DNA of 64,000 nt from Chitinophaga dinghuensis (GTDB lineage Bacteria > Bacteroidota > Bacteroidia > Chitinophagales > Chitinophagaceae): positions 186,001 to 250,000 of the forward strand of contig NZ_QLMA01000004.1 in the NCBI RefSeq assembly GCF_003259435.1. The letters are read 5' to 3'. This document shows, in pieces, positions 17,129 to 25,013 of the stretch. The translations under genes and the position numbers were made by a program. Within the stretch, counting starts at the first letter, position 1. The number at the start of each line of letters is the position of its first letter. The notes beneath the pieces were generated by a model that searched no databases, was not told the DNA's origin, and saw nothing but the letters and a program-made list of their open reading frames with translations.

Positions 17129-18106
17129 ATGCTAATGGGTAGATTCTTTCTGTATTTCTGGCTGGTCTTCATTGCTTACTTCGTTTTTGTTCATCCGGCA
17201 ATCATCTACTATAATACAAATTATGGTGAGGATGTAAGTGGCAGATCAGAAGTATCTGTCATGATTTGTTTGGCTTTGAGTGTGTTGATGTGGGGTGCGG
17301 CGTTTCTGGTTTCGTTGTGGTATATCTACAAATACACTTTTCAGGCCAGGAAGAACCTGAATCGGTTAGCGACCAACGGTACTCCATTAAAGGCTAAGAT
17401 TATGTCCGTTAAACCGCTGAAAGGTCCGAATGAAAAGGAGTTGAAGCTGGCTGTGAAAAATCTGCAGGGGGAAGAGGTGACCTACAAAATGGGAATTAAT
17501 GATTCCAGACCTTATGAGAACAGATTTGAAACGGGCAAGCATCTGACGTTGCGCATCGATCCTGCTTTCCGCGGGTTTCCATATGTAGTGGTTGAAGGTT
17601 CTTTTGGCCACGTAAATTACCGCTTGTATGCCGTCTGGTTGTTATTCTTATCTGGCGTAGCCTATTATTTCTATTTCGCTTATCAAACAGAGAGCAAAGG
17701 CGATGGATGGCGTTTTCTTGTTTTCAGTCATCCATTAATTATCTCTGCACTGGTACTGTTATCCTTTGGACTTATTTTTTATTTGGTCGTTGTAAAAATA
17801 ATATGGAAACTACTTTTCAAAGGTACGGATGGTAAGGATGCGCTGAAACTCAAATTCCTGGGTGCAAAGACCATCGCGAAAATAGTACGCATTGCTCAAA
17901 CGGGCGTCTACATCAACGAGCAACCAGAAGTGAAATATGACATTTCCTTTCAGGATAAACGAGGAACGACCCATCAGGCTTCCGTCAAGAAAATTATACA
18001 ATTGATAGATATAGGAGATGCAAAGCCCACTGAAAAAGAAATCTTCTACCTGCCGGAAGACCCTTCCCTCGTGGGATTTTCGGAAGATATTAACGATCAT
18101 GAATAA
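17129..18106 (+). CDS. DUF3592-like membrane protein
   Basis: A 326-residue protein with four predicted membrane helices in two pairs (about residues 4-25, 45-65, 170-190 and 200-225) and two beta-rich soluble domains after each pair. The domains contain KAKIMSVKPLKGPNEKELKLAVKN and AKIVRIAQTGVYINEQPEVKYDISFQD, the second being typical of DUF3592 (short OB-like barrel with the pattern TG..IN.QP.....V). Two related domains in one chain suggest internal duplication. Start codons at 17129 (ATG) and 17135 (ATG) are both possible; a TTG at 17105 is less likely. It lies amid immunity-type genes, but its role is unknown. Confidence 0.7.
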   Translation: MLMGRFFLYFWLVFIAYFVFVHPAIIYYNTNYGEDVSGRSEVSVMICLALSVLMWGAAFLVSLWYIYKYTFQARKNLNRLATNGTPLKAKIMSVKPLKGPNEKELKLAVKNLQGEEVTYKMGINDSRPYENRFETGKHLTLRIDPAFRGFPYVVVEGSFGHVNYRLYAVWLLFLSGVAYYFYFAYQTESKGDGWRFLVFSHPLIISALVLLSFGLIFYLVVVKIIWKLLFKGTDGKDALKLKFLGAKTIAKIVRIAQTGVYINEQPEVKYDISFQDKRGTTHQASVKKIIQLIDIGDAKPTEKEIFYLPEDPSLVGFSEDINDHE

Positions 18107-18177
18107 ACGTAAATGCCTATACCTATGACCACGCAAACGAGGCTGGATTGGGCTGCCAATAAATTAATTTACTGCTC

Positions 18178-18705
18178 TTACGGATTCGAAGGAAATGGGG
18201 TGAGTGACTGGATAAATGTTTCGAAATCTTTTGCTAGCAACGTCTTTTGGAAATTCCATTCCTGATCCATGTACACTACTGCTGGCTCGCCGGCGGGGCC
18301 ACATGTGGAATAATCTAGCATCACTAAGGCATGACCGCCAAACCCTGTAGTACCAAAGTAAATGCCTGTATCCGGATAACCCCATTCCTGCATCCAGAAT
18401 TTACTACCATAGTATCCGCCAAGAGAATAACGCATGGTATGTCCAATACTCATTATGCCGGTTATGTCAAGTCCACCAGAAGTTTGATCCTGAGCAGGAA
18501 TTATGTTTATACTATTGTAGCTTAAAATTCCTCCATTATGAGATTGCATAAGCGCTATATAAGCTGCCGGTAATTTGTATCCCAGTTCTTTTTCAATGGC
18601 GGCAATCTCATCAGCAGTAGGGGTTGGCCCAATATAATTGGTAACAGAATGATCGCAATCATCCCAGATAACGCTGGTGTCAAAGTTGCTAAAGTAAGTA
18701 GTCAT
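18178..18705 (-). CDS. SMI1/KNR4 family protein
   Basis: A 175-residue SUKH-fold protein. PTPTADEIAAIEKELGYKLPAAYIALMQSHNGGILSYNSINI is the canonical SMI1/KNR4 opening, followed by GGYYGSKFWMQEWGYPDTGIYFGTTGFGGHALVMLDYS. In bacteria such proteins are typical immunity factors of contact-dependent toxins. It is the second SUKH protein within 3 kb and is more canonical than the one at 15920. A small membrane-protein gene (18760-18957) is just upstream on the same strand. Confidence 0.9.
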   Translation of the reverse strand: MTTYFSNFDTSVIWDDCDHSVTNYIGPTPTADEIAAIEKELGYKLPAAYIALMQSHNGGILSYNSINIIPAQDQTSGGLDITGIMSIGHTMRYSLGGYYGSKFWMQEWGYPDTGIYFGTTGFGGHALVMLDYSTCGPAGEPAVVYMDQEWNFQKTLLAKDFETFIQSLTPFPSNP

Positions 18706-18759
18706 AGGTATTTGAACAGTTATTAAGGTAGTGAAAGTCTGGTTTAGTCATTAACTTTT

Positions 18760-18957
18760 TTATTCCTTCATTTTCTTCCACCACATACCTACTGCCCATA
18801 TCACACAAATTCCAAAGAGGATAAACAGCGGCACATAAAAGCGACTGAAAAATTCATGAAAATAAGCGCCTACGATAACGTATATACTGGCGATGCAAAG
18901 TTTTAAGGGAATGAACTCTGCATTGGTCCAGGTAGTTTTTCTTTTGAAAAAGTTCAT
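18760..18957 (-). CDS. Small membrane protein, two helices
   Basis: A 65-residue protein with two hydrophobic helices (about residues 17-37 and 42-59) and basic ends (MNFFKRKTTWTN, WWKKMKE). I do not know the family; similar small proteins sit beside immunity-type genes in Bacteroidota. It has its own perfect TACCTTTG box. It lies 54 bases upstream of the SMI1/KNR4 gene and may form an operon with it. Confidence 0.65.
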   Translation of the reverse strand: MNFFKRKTTWTNAEFIPLKLCIASIYVIVGAYFHEFFSRFYVPLFILFGICVIWAVGMWWKKMKE

Positions 18958-18982
18958 GGTATGCTGTTTTAGGGTATCTACT

Positions 18983-18990
18983 CAAAGGTA
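18983..18990 (-). promoter_or_regulatory. -7 promoter box (TACCTTTG) for the 18957 gene
   Basis: Minus-strand TACCTTTG, a full match to TAnnTTTG, 26 bases before the start codon at 18957. Confidence 0.5.
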
Positions 18991-19057
18991 CGCTTTTTAA
19001 ATGTCCAGTGAGACCGCCAGCGCTCTCTGTTTCAGTCGCCTTTAGTATCTTCGTTCT

Positions 19058-19990
19058 ATGGGTACCCGACGCGTCATTTTCCTCTTATTCGACAGTGTAC
19101 ACCTGCTGGATCTGGCAGGGGCAGTCACCGTTTTTTATGAATCCGGTTGCTGCGGCCATCCCTATGAGTTGAAATATGTGTCGCCCTACCGGCAGCCGGT
19201 ATCCTCGGCGGGACTCATGTTCACCCAGGTAGATCCCCTGGAATCTGTACAGGTGGAACCGGAAGATATCCTCATCGTTGCGGGTATGGACCTTACCAAA
19301 TGGGACAGAGCCGACGACGGTAAATGGGTACCATGGCTGCAGACGGCGGCCCGTGCAGGCGCTACCATCTGTTCTGTTTGTACGGCGGCATTCGCCCTCG
19401 CTGCGGCAGGACTCCTCCATGGCAGAAATTGTACTACCCATTGGGCCTATACGAAAAAATTACAGGCCGATTATCCGGATCTGCAGGTACAGGAGAACCG
19501 ACTCTTCGTAAAAAGTGACCGTATCTATACGAGTGCCGGTATCTCCACCGGCATTGATCTGGCGCTTTTCCTCGTAGAAGAAGACCATGGACCAGATTTT
19601 GCCTGCACCGTGGCGAAAGACATGGTCATCTATATACGCCGGGACGGCGAAGCCTCCCAGCAAAGCGTATATCTTCAGTACCGGCAACATATCAATCATC
19701 AGGTACACCAGGTGCAGGACTACATCGCCAAACACCTGCATGAAAAACTGAGTCTGACTGCCCTGGCTACGCTGGTCTATTCCTCACCCCGCAACCTCAC
19801 CCGCTTATTCAAGGCGGAAACAGGCGTGACCATTGGCCAGTACATTCGTGACCTCCGTGAGGAAAAGGCCCGCCAGTTGCTGAAAGAGGATCATAAGGCC
19901 AGCTGGATCGCGAAGACCTGTGGGATCAGCGACATCAGGCTGCTAAGAACCCTCGCCCGAAAAGAAGGCGTGGCGCTGAATATGGCCTGA
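19058..19990 (+). CDS. GlxA-type regulator: DJ-1/PfpI domain plus AraC helix-turn-helix
   Basis: A 310-residue transcription factor. Residues 4-170 form a DJ-1/PfpI domain (VIFLLFDSVHLLDLAGAVTVFY, then the nucleophile elbow ICSVCTAAFALAAAGLL with its Cys) and residues 215-310 an AraC-type DNA-binding region. The first helix-turn-helix (LSLTALATLVYSSPRNLTRLFKAETGVTIGQYIRDLR) is good; the second (ISDIRLLRTLARKEGVALNMA) is shortened and lacks the usual F..F.R.FKR..G.SP ending. The GlxA family responds to small metabolites. The next gene downstream is another DJ-1/PfpI protein, so the two are probably functionally linked. A near-perfect -7 box (TATCTTCG) is at 19046. Confidence 0.85.
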   Translation: MGTRRVIFLLFDSVHLLDLAGAVTVFYESGCCGHPYELKYVSPYRQPVSSAGLMFTQVDPLESVQVEPEDILIVAGMDLTKWDRADDGKWVPWLQTAARAGATICSVCTAAFALAAAGLLHGRNCTTHWAYTKKLQADYPDLQVQENRLFVKSDRIYTSAGISTGIDLALFLVEEDHGPDFACTVAKDMVIYIRRDGEASQQSVYLQYRQHINHQVHQVQDYIAKHLHEKLSLTALATLVYSSPRNLTRLFKAETGVTIGQYIRDLREEKARQLLKEDHKASWIAKTCGISDIRLLRTLARKEGVALNMA

Positions 19991-20055
19991 TTATCCTCCT
20001 CTTTGGCCGGATTTATACCAGTCGCTCTACTAGCTTTGACACATAAATCACTTAT

Positions 20056-20820
20056 ATGAAATATTTGATCATGTGGTTGCTGTTGCTACCCCTACTCGCT
20101 ACAGCACAGCAATCCGCTCCAGATTATGTTTGTCCGCCCTGTGGAAGCTGCGACTCCATTACTTACCACCAACCCGGCATATGCCCGCATTGCGGCATGC
20201 AGTTGATCAGTAAGACTAATGCCCAGCAAACGCCTCCACCAACGATCTGCTTTTTACTCTACGATGGCGTGGAGGTACTGGACTTCGCCGGCCCCATGGA
20301 AGTCTTTTCCTATGCGGGTTTCAAAGTCTTTACTGTGGCGAAAACAAAAGCGCCTGTTACCTCTCAGCGTATTTTGAAAATAAATCCGGACTATAGTATT
20401 CAGGATGCTCCTCCCGCCGATTATTTTGCCGTCTTTGGTGGCGATGATGAAGTGGCGGGAAAAGATCCTGAAATTATCAAGTGGATAAAGCAACGAGATG
20501 CCAGCACAAAAGGATACTTTTCTGTGTGTACCGGCGCTTTTATCCTCGCAAATGCAGGCCTGTTGGATCATCTGACAGTTACCACTTTTCATAAAAGCAT
20601 TAAGCATTTACAAAACATGTTGCCTAATGCAACCGTATTGGATAACGTACGCTATGTAGACAATGGTCGGATAATCACCACTGCGGGCATCTCAGCAGGT
20701 ATAGATGGGGCCCTGCACCTGGTTGCGCGAATGTATGGCCAGGAGGCTGCCCTTAAAATTGCAAAGCAAATGGAATACGATAAGTATGTACCGGAACAGG
20801 GTTTGGTAATAAAACACTAA
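20056..20820 (+). CDS. Exported DJ-1/PfpI protein with N-terminal heavy-metal-binding domain
   Basis: A 254-residue protein with a signal peptide (MKYLIMWLLLLPLLATAQ), a short Cys/His-rich module (residues 23-52, with CPPCGSC and CPHCGMQLI) of the heavy-metal-binding type seen at the N-terminus of CusB-like and copper-associated proteins, and then a full DJ-1/PfpI domain (residues 60-240). The DJ-1 elbow FSVCTGAFILANAGLL keeps the Cys. Family members act as glyoxalases, amidases or sensors; export is unusual, since DJ-1 proteins are normally cytoplasmic. It lies 65 bases after the GlxA-type gene, with which it shares the domain, and ends before a strong terminator. Confidence 0.8.
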   Translation: MKYLIMWLLLLPLLATAQQSAPDYVCPPCGSCDSITYHQPGICPHCGMQLISKTNAQQTPPPTICFLLYDGVEVLDFAGPMEVFSYAGFKVFTVAKTKAPVTSQRILKINPDYSIQDAPPADYFAVFGGDDEVAGKDPEIIKWIKQRDASTKGYFSVCTGAFILANAGLLDHLTVTTFHKSIKHLQNMLPNATVLDNVRYVDNGRIITTAGISAGIDGALHLVARMYGQEAALKIAKQMEYDKYVPEQGLVIKH

Positions 20821-20836
20821 ATTGTATATGTACTTG

Positions 20837-20869
20837 AAAAGCAGCCTTGATTTCAAGGCTGCTTTTTTT
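20837..20869 (+). terminator. Terminator after the DJ-1/PfpI pair
   Basis: AAAAGCAGCCTTG / CAAGGCTGCTTTT perfect stem with a 4-nt loop and a T run, 16 bases after the stop codon. Confidence 0.9.
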
Positions 20870-20895
20870 ATGTGTATTCTTACAAACCCGGAAGC

Positions 20896-22086
20896 ATGTT
20901 CAAAACATATGAGGAGCTAAGAAAGAAAGTTAAAAATGAATGGAATCCCTTACTACGAAGCTATCTTTCAGGAGAGGAGATGTTCCCGGTAGAAATGAAA
21001 ACGGGTTCCGCTACAGTGGCGGATTACAAGCATCAGTTGGCCGTGATTGACGAAAACATTACCTCTTTATTGAGTCATTCTAAGAATGTAAAAGGCAAGG
21101 GCTATCTGCTTACTCTGACAAAGAGAGATTTTAAAGACCGTATGATAGCGCCAAGAACAGAACCTGTACTCGCCATTTGGGAAACAACAGAAGATCTGAT
21201 CTATACCCTGGAAAAAGAAAAGGAATGGAAGCGTTTTGTAGGTAATGTGGCGCTGATCCGTGAGGTGCTGCCGGCATTAGAGTCCTGGATGATGGAAAAT
21301 TGTAAGGAGTTAACGGTAGCTAACCGGCCATGGGCAGGACTTCTGGATGTGTGCAACTATTTCCTCCGCCATCCGCGTCCGAATGTTTTTTCGAGGGAAG
21401 TACCTCATCTGCAAGACACGAAGTTTATGGAGAATCATGAATCAATCCTTCGGTCTTTGCTGGACTTCCTGATACCAGAACATATTCGTGACAGTACCGC
21501 TTCCAAACTGGAGAAAAGATATTATCTGCGTTACTCGGAAAAAATGGTTCATCTGCGTTCATTGGATAAGTCAGTGAAATCAAAAGATGGGTTTGATGAG
21601 AAACAAGTACCCACTGCTTCCTTCATTGAAAATCCATGTTACGAAAACACCGTGTTGATACTCGAAAATCAAAAGTGCCTGGAATCCTTGCCAGAACTGC
21701 CTTCTACGTTGGCCGTAAAGAGATATGGCGGGGTTGATGTGAAGTTTTTCAAAGAAGTTCCCTGGTTGAAAGACAAGCGGATTTTTTATTGGGGCGACAT
21801 TGATGAACATGGCTTTCAAATCTTACATAACCTGCGGACTTATGGCCTGGATGTGACTAGTGTTATGATGGACCTGCAAACATACATGACCTTTAAAGAA
21901 CATGCGGTATCGGGGGAGAGGGTGGAGGCTACTTCCATGGTCACACTGACAAAAGAGGAAGCAGCTATGCTGGAATACCTGCAATGTCACCGGGAAGAGA
22001 ACCGCCTTGAACAAGAGAAAATACGCCATAGTTATACGTTAGAAAAGTTTAAAAGTATATACGTTAAAACATCTTTGTTGATATAG
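20896..22086 (+). CDS. Orphan JetD-like protein (DUF3322-DUF2220), Wadjet component
   Basis: A 396-residue protein with the domain order of JetD, the nuclease subunit of the Wadjet plasmid-defence system: a DUF3322 N-terminal region (about residues 5-200) and a DUF2220 TOPRIM-like C-terminal region (about 215-390). The latter shows the hallmark IFYWGDIDEHGFQILHNLR, where the acidic pair would bind metal. Wadjet normally also needs JetA, JetB and JetC, an SMC-like condensin; none is in the window on either side. The ATG at 20896 is chosen over a GTG at 20872, which lies at the T tract of the terminator before it. Neighbours are unrelated (DJ-1, lipoprotein). Either a solitary, differently used JetD or the remnant of a lost system. 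Confidence 0.82.
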   Translation: MFKTYEELRKKVKNEWNPLLRSYLSGEEMFPVEMKTGSATVADYKHQLAVIDENITSLLSHSKNVKGKGYLLTLTKRDFKDRMIAPRTEPVLAIWETTEDLIYTLEKEKEWKRFVGNVALIREVLPALESWMMENCKELTVANRPWAGLLDVCNYFLRHPRPNVFSREVPHLQDTKFMENHESILRSLLDFLIPEHIRDSTASKLEKRYYLRYSEKMVHLRSLDKSVKSKDGFDEKQVPTASFIENPCYENTVLILENQKCLESLPELPSTLAVKRYGGVDVKFFKEVPWLKDKRIFYWGDIDEHGFQILHNLRTYGLDVTSVMMDLQTYMTFKEHAVSGERVEATSMVTLTKEEAAMLEYLQCHREENRLEQEKIRHSYTLEKFKSIYVKTSLLI

Positions 22087-22160
22087 GTATTTTGAGGCGA
22101 TTGATGTTTTGCTGATCAAAAAGACATACCTTGTCAGCCCAATATCTTTACTATTCCTCT

Positions 22161-22889
22161 ATGAAAATGCAGCACGCGCTGTTGCTGTGTATGGCATTAA
22201 TAATAAATGCCTGTGGCAACGCACCCCAAAAAATAATGACAGGAATTCAGTTTCCTGATAGTCTCCAATTCATCCTTGATAAGTTGGACTATTTGCCGGA
22301 CAGTTCAGTGTCCACCTCTTACAATATGTATATCCTGGCGAAAGTCCCCTGGGAGAAAGGTCATATTGCTACCTGTCTGGAATCTTCTGATGAACGGTCT
22401 TTCTGTTGGATACTCCGTAAATCAACGAATGGCTGGCAGGTACTGGATACTATCAGCGATTGGGATGTGGTGAATCTTAAAAAGGAAGACATCAATGGAG
22501 ACGGTATGAAAGACCTAATTCTATGCGGTGCGCCCACTATGCACGGCAATATAAGACATCTGCCCATGCTCGCTCATGCCGATGGCAGCCTAAATCTACT
22601 CCGTAACGGCAGCGAGGGATTTAATCTCCACTATGATGCTGCCAGCAAGAAACTCCGCTCATTCAGTATTGGCGGCATTTACACGACTATCTTTAAGGAA
22701 GAATATGTTTGGGAGGAAGACGCGATGGTACTCGTAAGAGGCGTCCGTTTCACGCCGCCACAAGATATGCTCCATTCCGAAGATCCCACTGTAGAATTCT
22801 ATCACATGAATGGACATACTACCGTGGTAGATTCCACGATCACCAACAAACATGCGGAGGAAATCTATTATAACGCTTTCTGGAATTAA
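22161..22889 (+). CDS. Lipoprotein of unknown function
   Basis: A 242-residue predicted lipoprotein (MKMQHALLLCMALIINACG). The middle contains VVNLKKEDINGDGMKDLILCG, an FG-GAP/VCBS-like calcium-binding loop (DxNxDGxxDL) of the kind found in beta-propeller secreted proteins, but only one repeat is evident. Beyond that I do not recognise it. The ATG at 22161 starts the signal peptide and has a 7 of 8 -7 box (TATCTTTA) at 22143-22150; an upstream TTG at 22131 lies before that box. Confidence 0.65.
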   Translation: MKMQHALLLCMALIINACGNAPQKIMTGIQFPDSLQFILDKLDYLPDSSVSTSYNMYILAKVPWEKGHIATCLESSDERSFCWILRKSTNGWQVLDTISDWDVVNLKKEDINGDGMKDLILCGAPTMHGNIRHLPMLAHADGSLNLLRNGSEGFNLHYDAASKKLRSFSIGGIYTTIFKEEYVWEEDAMVLVRGVRFTPPQDMLHSEDPTVEFYHMNGHTTVVDSTITNKHAEEIYYNAFWN

Positions 22890-22944
22890 TTGTCAGGTAT
22901 ATTTATGTTCCTACATTTCGGCGTCGTGTATGCTGGATGCGAAA

Positions 22945-22964
22945 CCCCGCACTTTCATGCGGGG
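22945..22964. terminator. Hairpin between convergent genes
   Basis: CCCCGCA / TGCGGGG 7-bp stem with a 6-nt loop between the ends of the 22161 and 22974 genes. T runs are short on both sides, so it may be a weak terminator. Confidence 0.4.
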
Positions 22965-22973
22965 GCATTCAAT

Positions 22974-23999
22974 TTATTGCTCGCTCTTAGGCTTGGGAAT
23001 AGATATGCCAGGTAATTGTTCTCCCCGGTTTTTAGCTACCTGATAATGAGACCAGCCGCGAATTTCGTCTTCTCCATAAATAATCATTCTGACCTCAATA
23101 TCTTTCACGTCCATATCTCCTACATACATACGTTCATGTTCAGGAATAGCTTCGTATGCCTGTTTCAATGATTCTTTCAGTTGTTCTGTAGGGTTTTTCC
23201 GGTAGTCCTCCAGGATTCGCCGACATTTATCCACCAGGTCTTCTGCGCCATTCATGACCATAAATGAGTTGGTAAATTCTTTGAGTTTTTCGGTAGCGGG
23301 TTCGCCATCTCCTTCCGTAGCAACGAAAGATCCTAATCCCCATATATGCACACGCACTCCGGGAGGGAGCTCCGTGAGAATTCTTTGTTGCTCCATCAGC
23401 TTAGCTAACTCCGGGAAAGTATAACTTCTTGTTTGGGGCAGATGAGTGATAGAGAGATGACCGTCCGGGTAAATGGAAAGCTGTGCCAGGTACAACTGCT
23501 CATTATCTTCCCGGAAGAAGATGTTGAAACTATCGCCACTGGCTCTTTTGGGAGAGTAAGCAGATGGTTCGGAAATATAGTAAGGCTTTGGATTAGGAAT
23601 CGGGAATTTGGCATAATTTACATTTCCTTTTTTTATAGTGGTACTACCATAGCAACTTTTCAGGTTCTCCATGGCAGGATTCAATTGCCGGACAAGCGCA
23701 TGCACAAATTCATAATAGGTCTGAGGTGTAAATTCCCACTGTCCCTGCTCAATTTTCCATTGCCCCAAACTATGAATATGGATGTATTGGCCATCTGGTA
23801 TGGAGGTTACGACCCATTGCTTGTCCAGTTTCTGCTGAAACAGTTCCAGGTCAACGGTATCCCAGCAGTAGATTAATCCGTCGCTGTAGACCTGTATATC
23901 GGTGAAGTAATAAGAGCCGTTACGGATAATGCCGGGAATAGAGAGGCCATCAATGGTTTCTTTGCGACTAATAGTAGTTAGGTTATCGAAGTTTGTCAT
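22974..23999 (-). CDS. Hypothetical protein with internal duplication
   Basis: A 341-residue soluble protein that I do not recognise. It contains two related units. Unit one (about residues 28-105) has IQVYSDGLIYCWD and later SIPDGQYIHIHSLGQWKI; unit two (about 160-240) has LSIYPDGHLSITHL and ELPPGVRVHIWGLGSFVA. The pattern of a two-strand opening, a helix, then P-x-G-xxxHI-x-x-LG is shared. The last 90 residues are charged and helical. The ATG at 23999 is favoured over a TTG at 24017. A perfect TATCTTTG box lies 44 bases upstream. No signal peptide is present. Confidence 0.65.
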   Translation of the reverse strand: MTNFDNLTTISRKETIDGLSIPGIIRNGSYYFTDIQVYSDGLIYCWDTVDLELFQQKLDKQWVVTSIPDGQYIHIHSLGQWKIEQGQWEFTPQTYYEFVHALVRQLNPAMENLKSCYGSTTIKKGNVNYAKFPIPNPKPYYISEPSAYSPKRASGDSFNIFFREDNEQLYLAQLSIYPDGHLSITHLPQTRSYTFPELAKLMEQQRILTELPPGVRVHIWGLGSFVATEGDGEPATEKLKEFTNSFMVMNGAEDLVDKCRRILEDYRKNPTEQLKESLKQAYEAIPEHERMYVGDMDVKDIEVRMIIYGEDEIRGWSHYQVAKNRGEQLPGISIPKPKSEQ

Positions 24000-24042
24000 G
24001 CTGGAAATAGATTTCAAATGGATGCTATAGTGATGTACCTTG

Positions 24043-24050
24043 CAAAGATA
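24043..24050 (-). promoter_or_regulatory. -7 promoter box (TATCTTTG) for the 22974-23999 gene
   Basis: Minus-strand TATCTTTG, a full match to TAnnTTTG, 44 bases before the ATG at 23999. It overlaps the upstream region of the divergent hydrolase gene at 24069. Confidence 0.5.
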
Positions 24051-24068
24051 AATCGAATTACTTATTCC

Positions 24069-25013
24069 ATGCGTTTCCTGCTATTGTTGCTCCTGCCTGT
24101 CATGAGCTTTGCCCAGTCGTTGCCTAGTCATGCTTACGGCGATAAACGACATCCTCCCGTTATTTTCTTGCATGGTGGTCCGGGTAGTAACTCGATCAAT
24201 TTCGAAAGTACAACGGCGCAGTTATTAGCGGATCAGGGTTTTTATGTCATCACTTACGACAGAAGAGGAGAGGGCCGTGCGTCCGGAATGGCAGCACAGT
24301 ATACTTTCCAGCAAAGCTTTGACGACCTTAACGCCATCATGAGGGAATATCATCTCCCTAAAGCCACTGTTATTGGATTTAGTTTCGGTGGTATAGTGGC
24401 AACTTTGTTTGCCGACAAATATCCGGAGAAGGTGCAATCATTAGTACTGGTAAGCGCTTTGGTAGATGTGCAGGCAACTTACAGTACTATCATTGAAAGT
24501 TGTTCCGATATCTACAGGAAGAGGAAAGATAGTGCCGGCTTACAGGACCTGGCGGCGCTGCAAAAACTGGACAGAGGTTCTCAGGAATTCAGAAGAGGAT
24601 GTTTCCGACAGGCTTCCAGGAACGGATTCTTCGCGACTCCTCACCGGGATTCCGCTGCAGTTGAAATTTATAAAAGATTAGACACAGATACGCTATACCA
24701 GCAGTATGCCGCCAAAAGTAACGATGCTCCAGTAAGTGGTTTCTGGCAAAATGAGCATTATTCGATGATCAATAATATCCCTGTTTTACAACGTCTGAAA
24801 AAATCCGGTATGCCGATTTTCGCCATCTATGGCAAGGACGATGGATTGTTTTCCGTTAAACAAATAGCAGAACTGGAACGGATTACAGGAGCGAAAAATG
24901 CGAGGTTGGCATACTTTGATCATGCCGCACATTACCTGTATAATGATCAGCAGCAATCCTTTCTGCATGCATTTTCTTTATGGAAGGCTAAGGGTGGTTT
25001 GACAGCGAGATAA
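24069..25013 (+). CDS. Alpha/beta hydrolase, proline iminopeptidase-like, secreted
   Basis: A 314-residue secreted alpha/beta hydrolase (signal peptide MRFLLLLLLPVMSFAQ). It has the oxyanion motif HGGPG, the nucleophile elbow GFSFGG (Ser), the Asp loop YGKDDGLF, and the His in FDHAAHYLY, so the catalytic triad is complete. HGGPG with a helical cap is typical of prolyl aminopeptidases, but many HGGPG hydrolases act on other esters or amides. The ATG at 24069 is chosen for its signal peptide; the frame to 24018 is an unlikely extension. Its last 26 bases overlap the convergent PPTase gene. Confidence 0.85.
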   Translation: MRFLLLLLLPVMSFAQSLPSHAYGDKRHPPVIFLHGGPGSNSINFESTTAQLLADQGFYVITYDRRGEGRASGMAAQYTFQQSFDDLNAIMREYHLPKATVIGFSFGGIVATLFADKYPEKVQSLVLVSALVDVQATYSTIIESCSDIYRKRKDSAGLQDLAALQKLDRGSQEFRRGCFRQASRNGFFATPHRDSAAVEIYKRLDTDTLYQQYAAKSNDAPVSGFWQNEHYSMINNIPVLQRLKKSGMPIFAIYGKDDGLFSVKQIAELERITGAKNARLAYFDHAAHYLYNDQQQSFLHAFSLWKAKGGLTAR

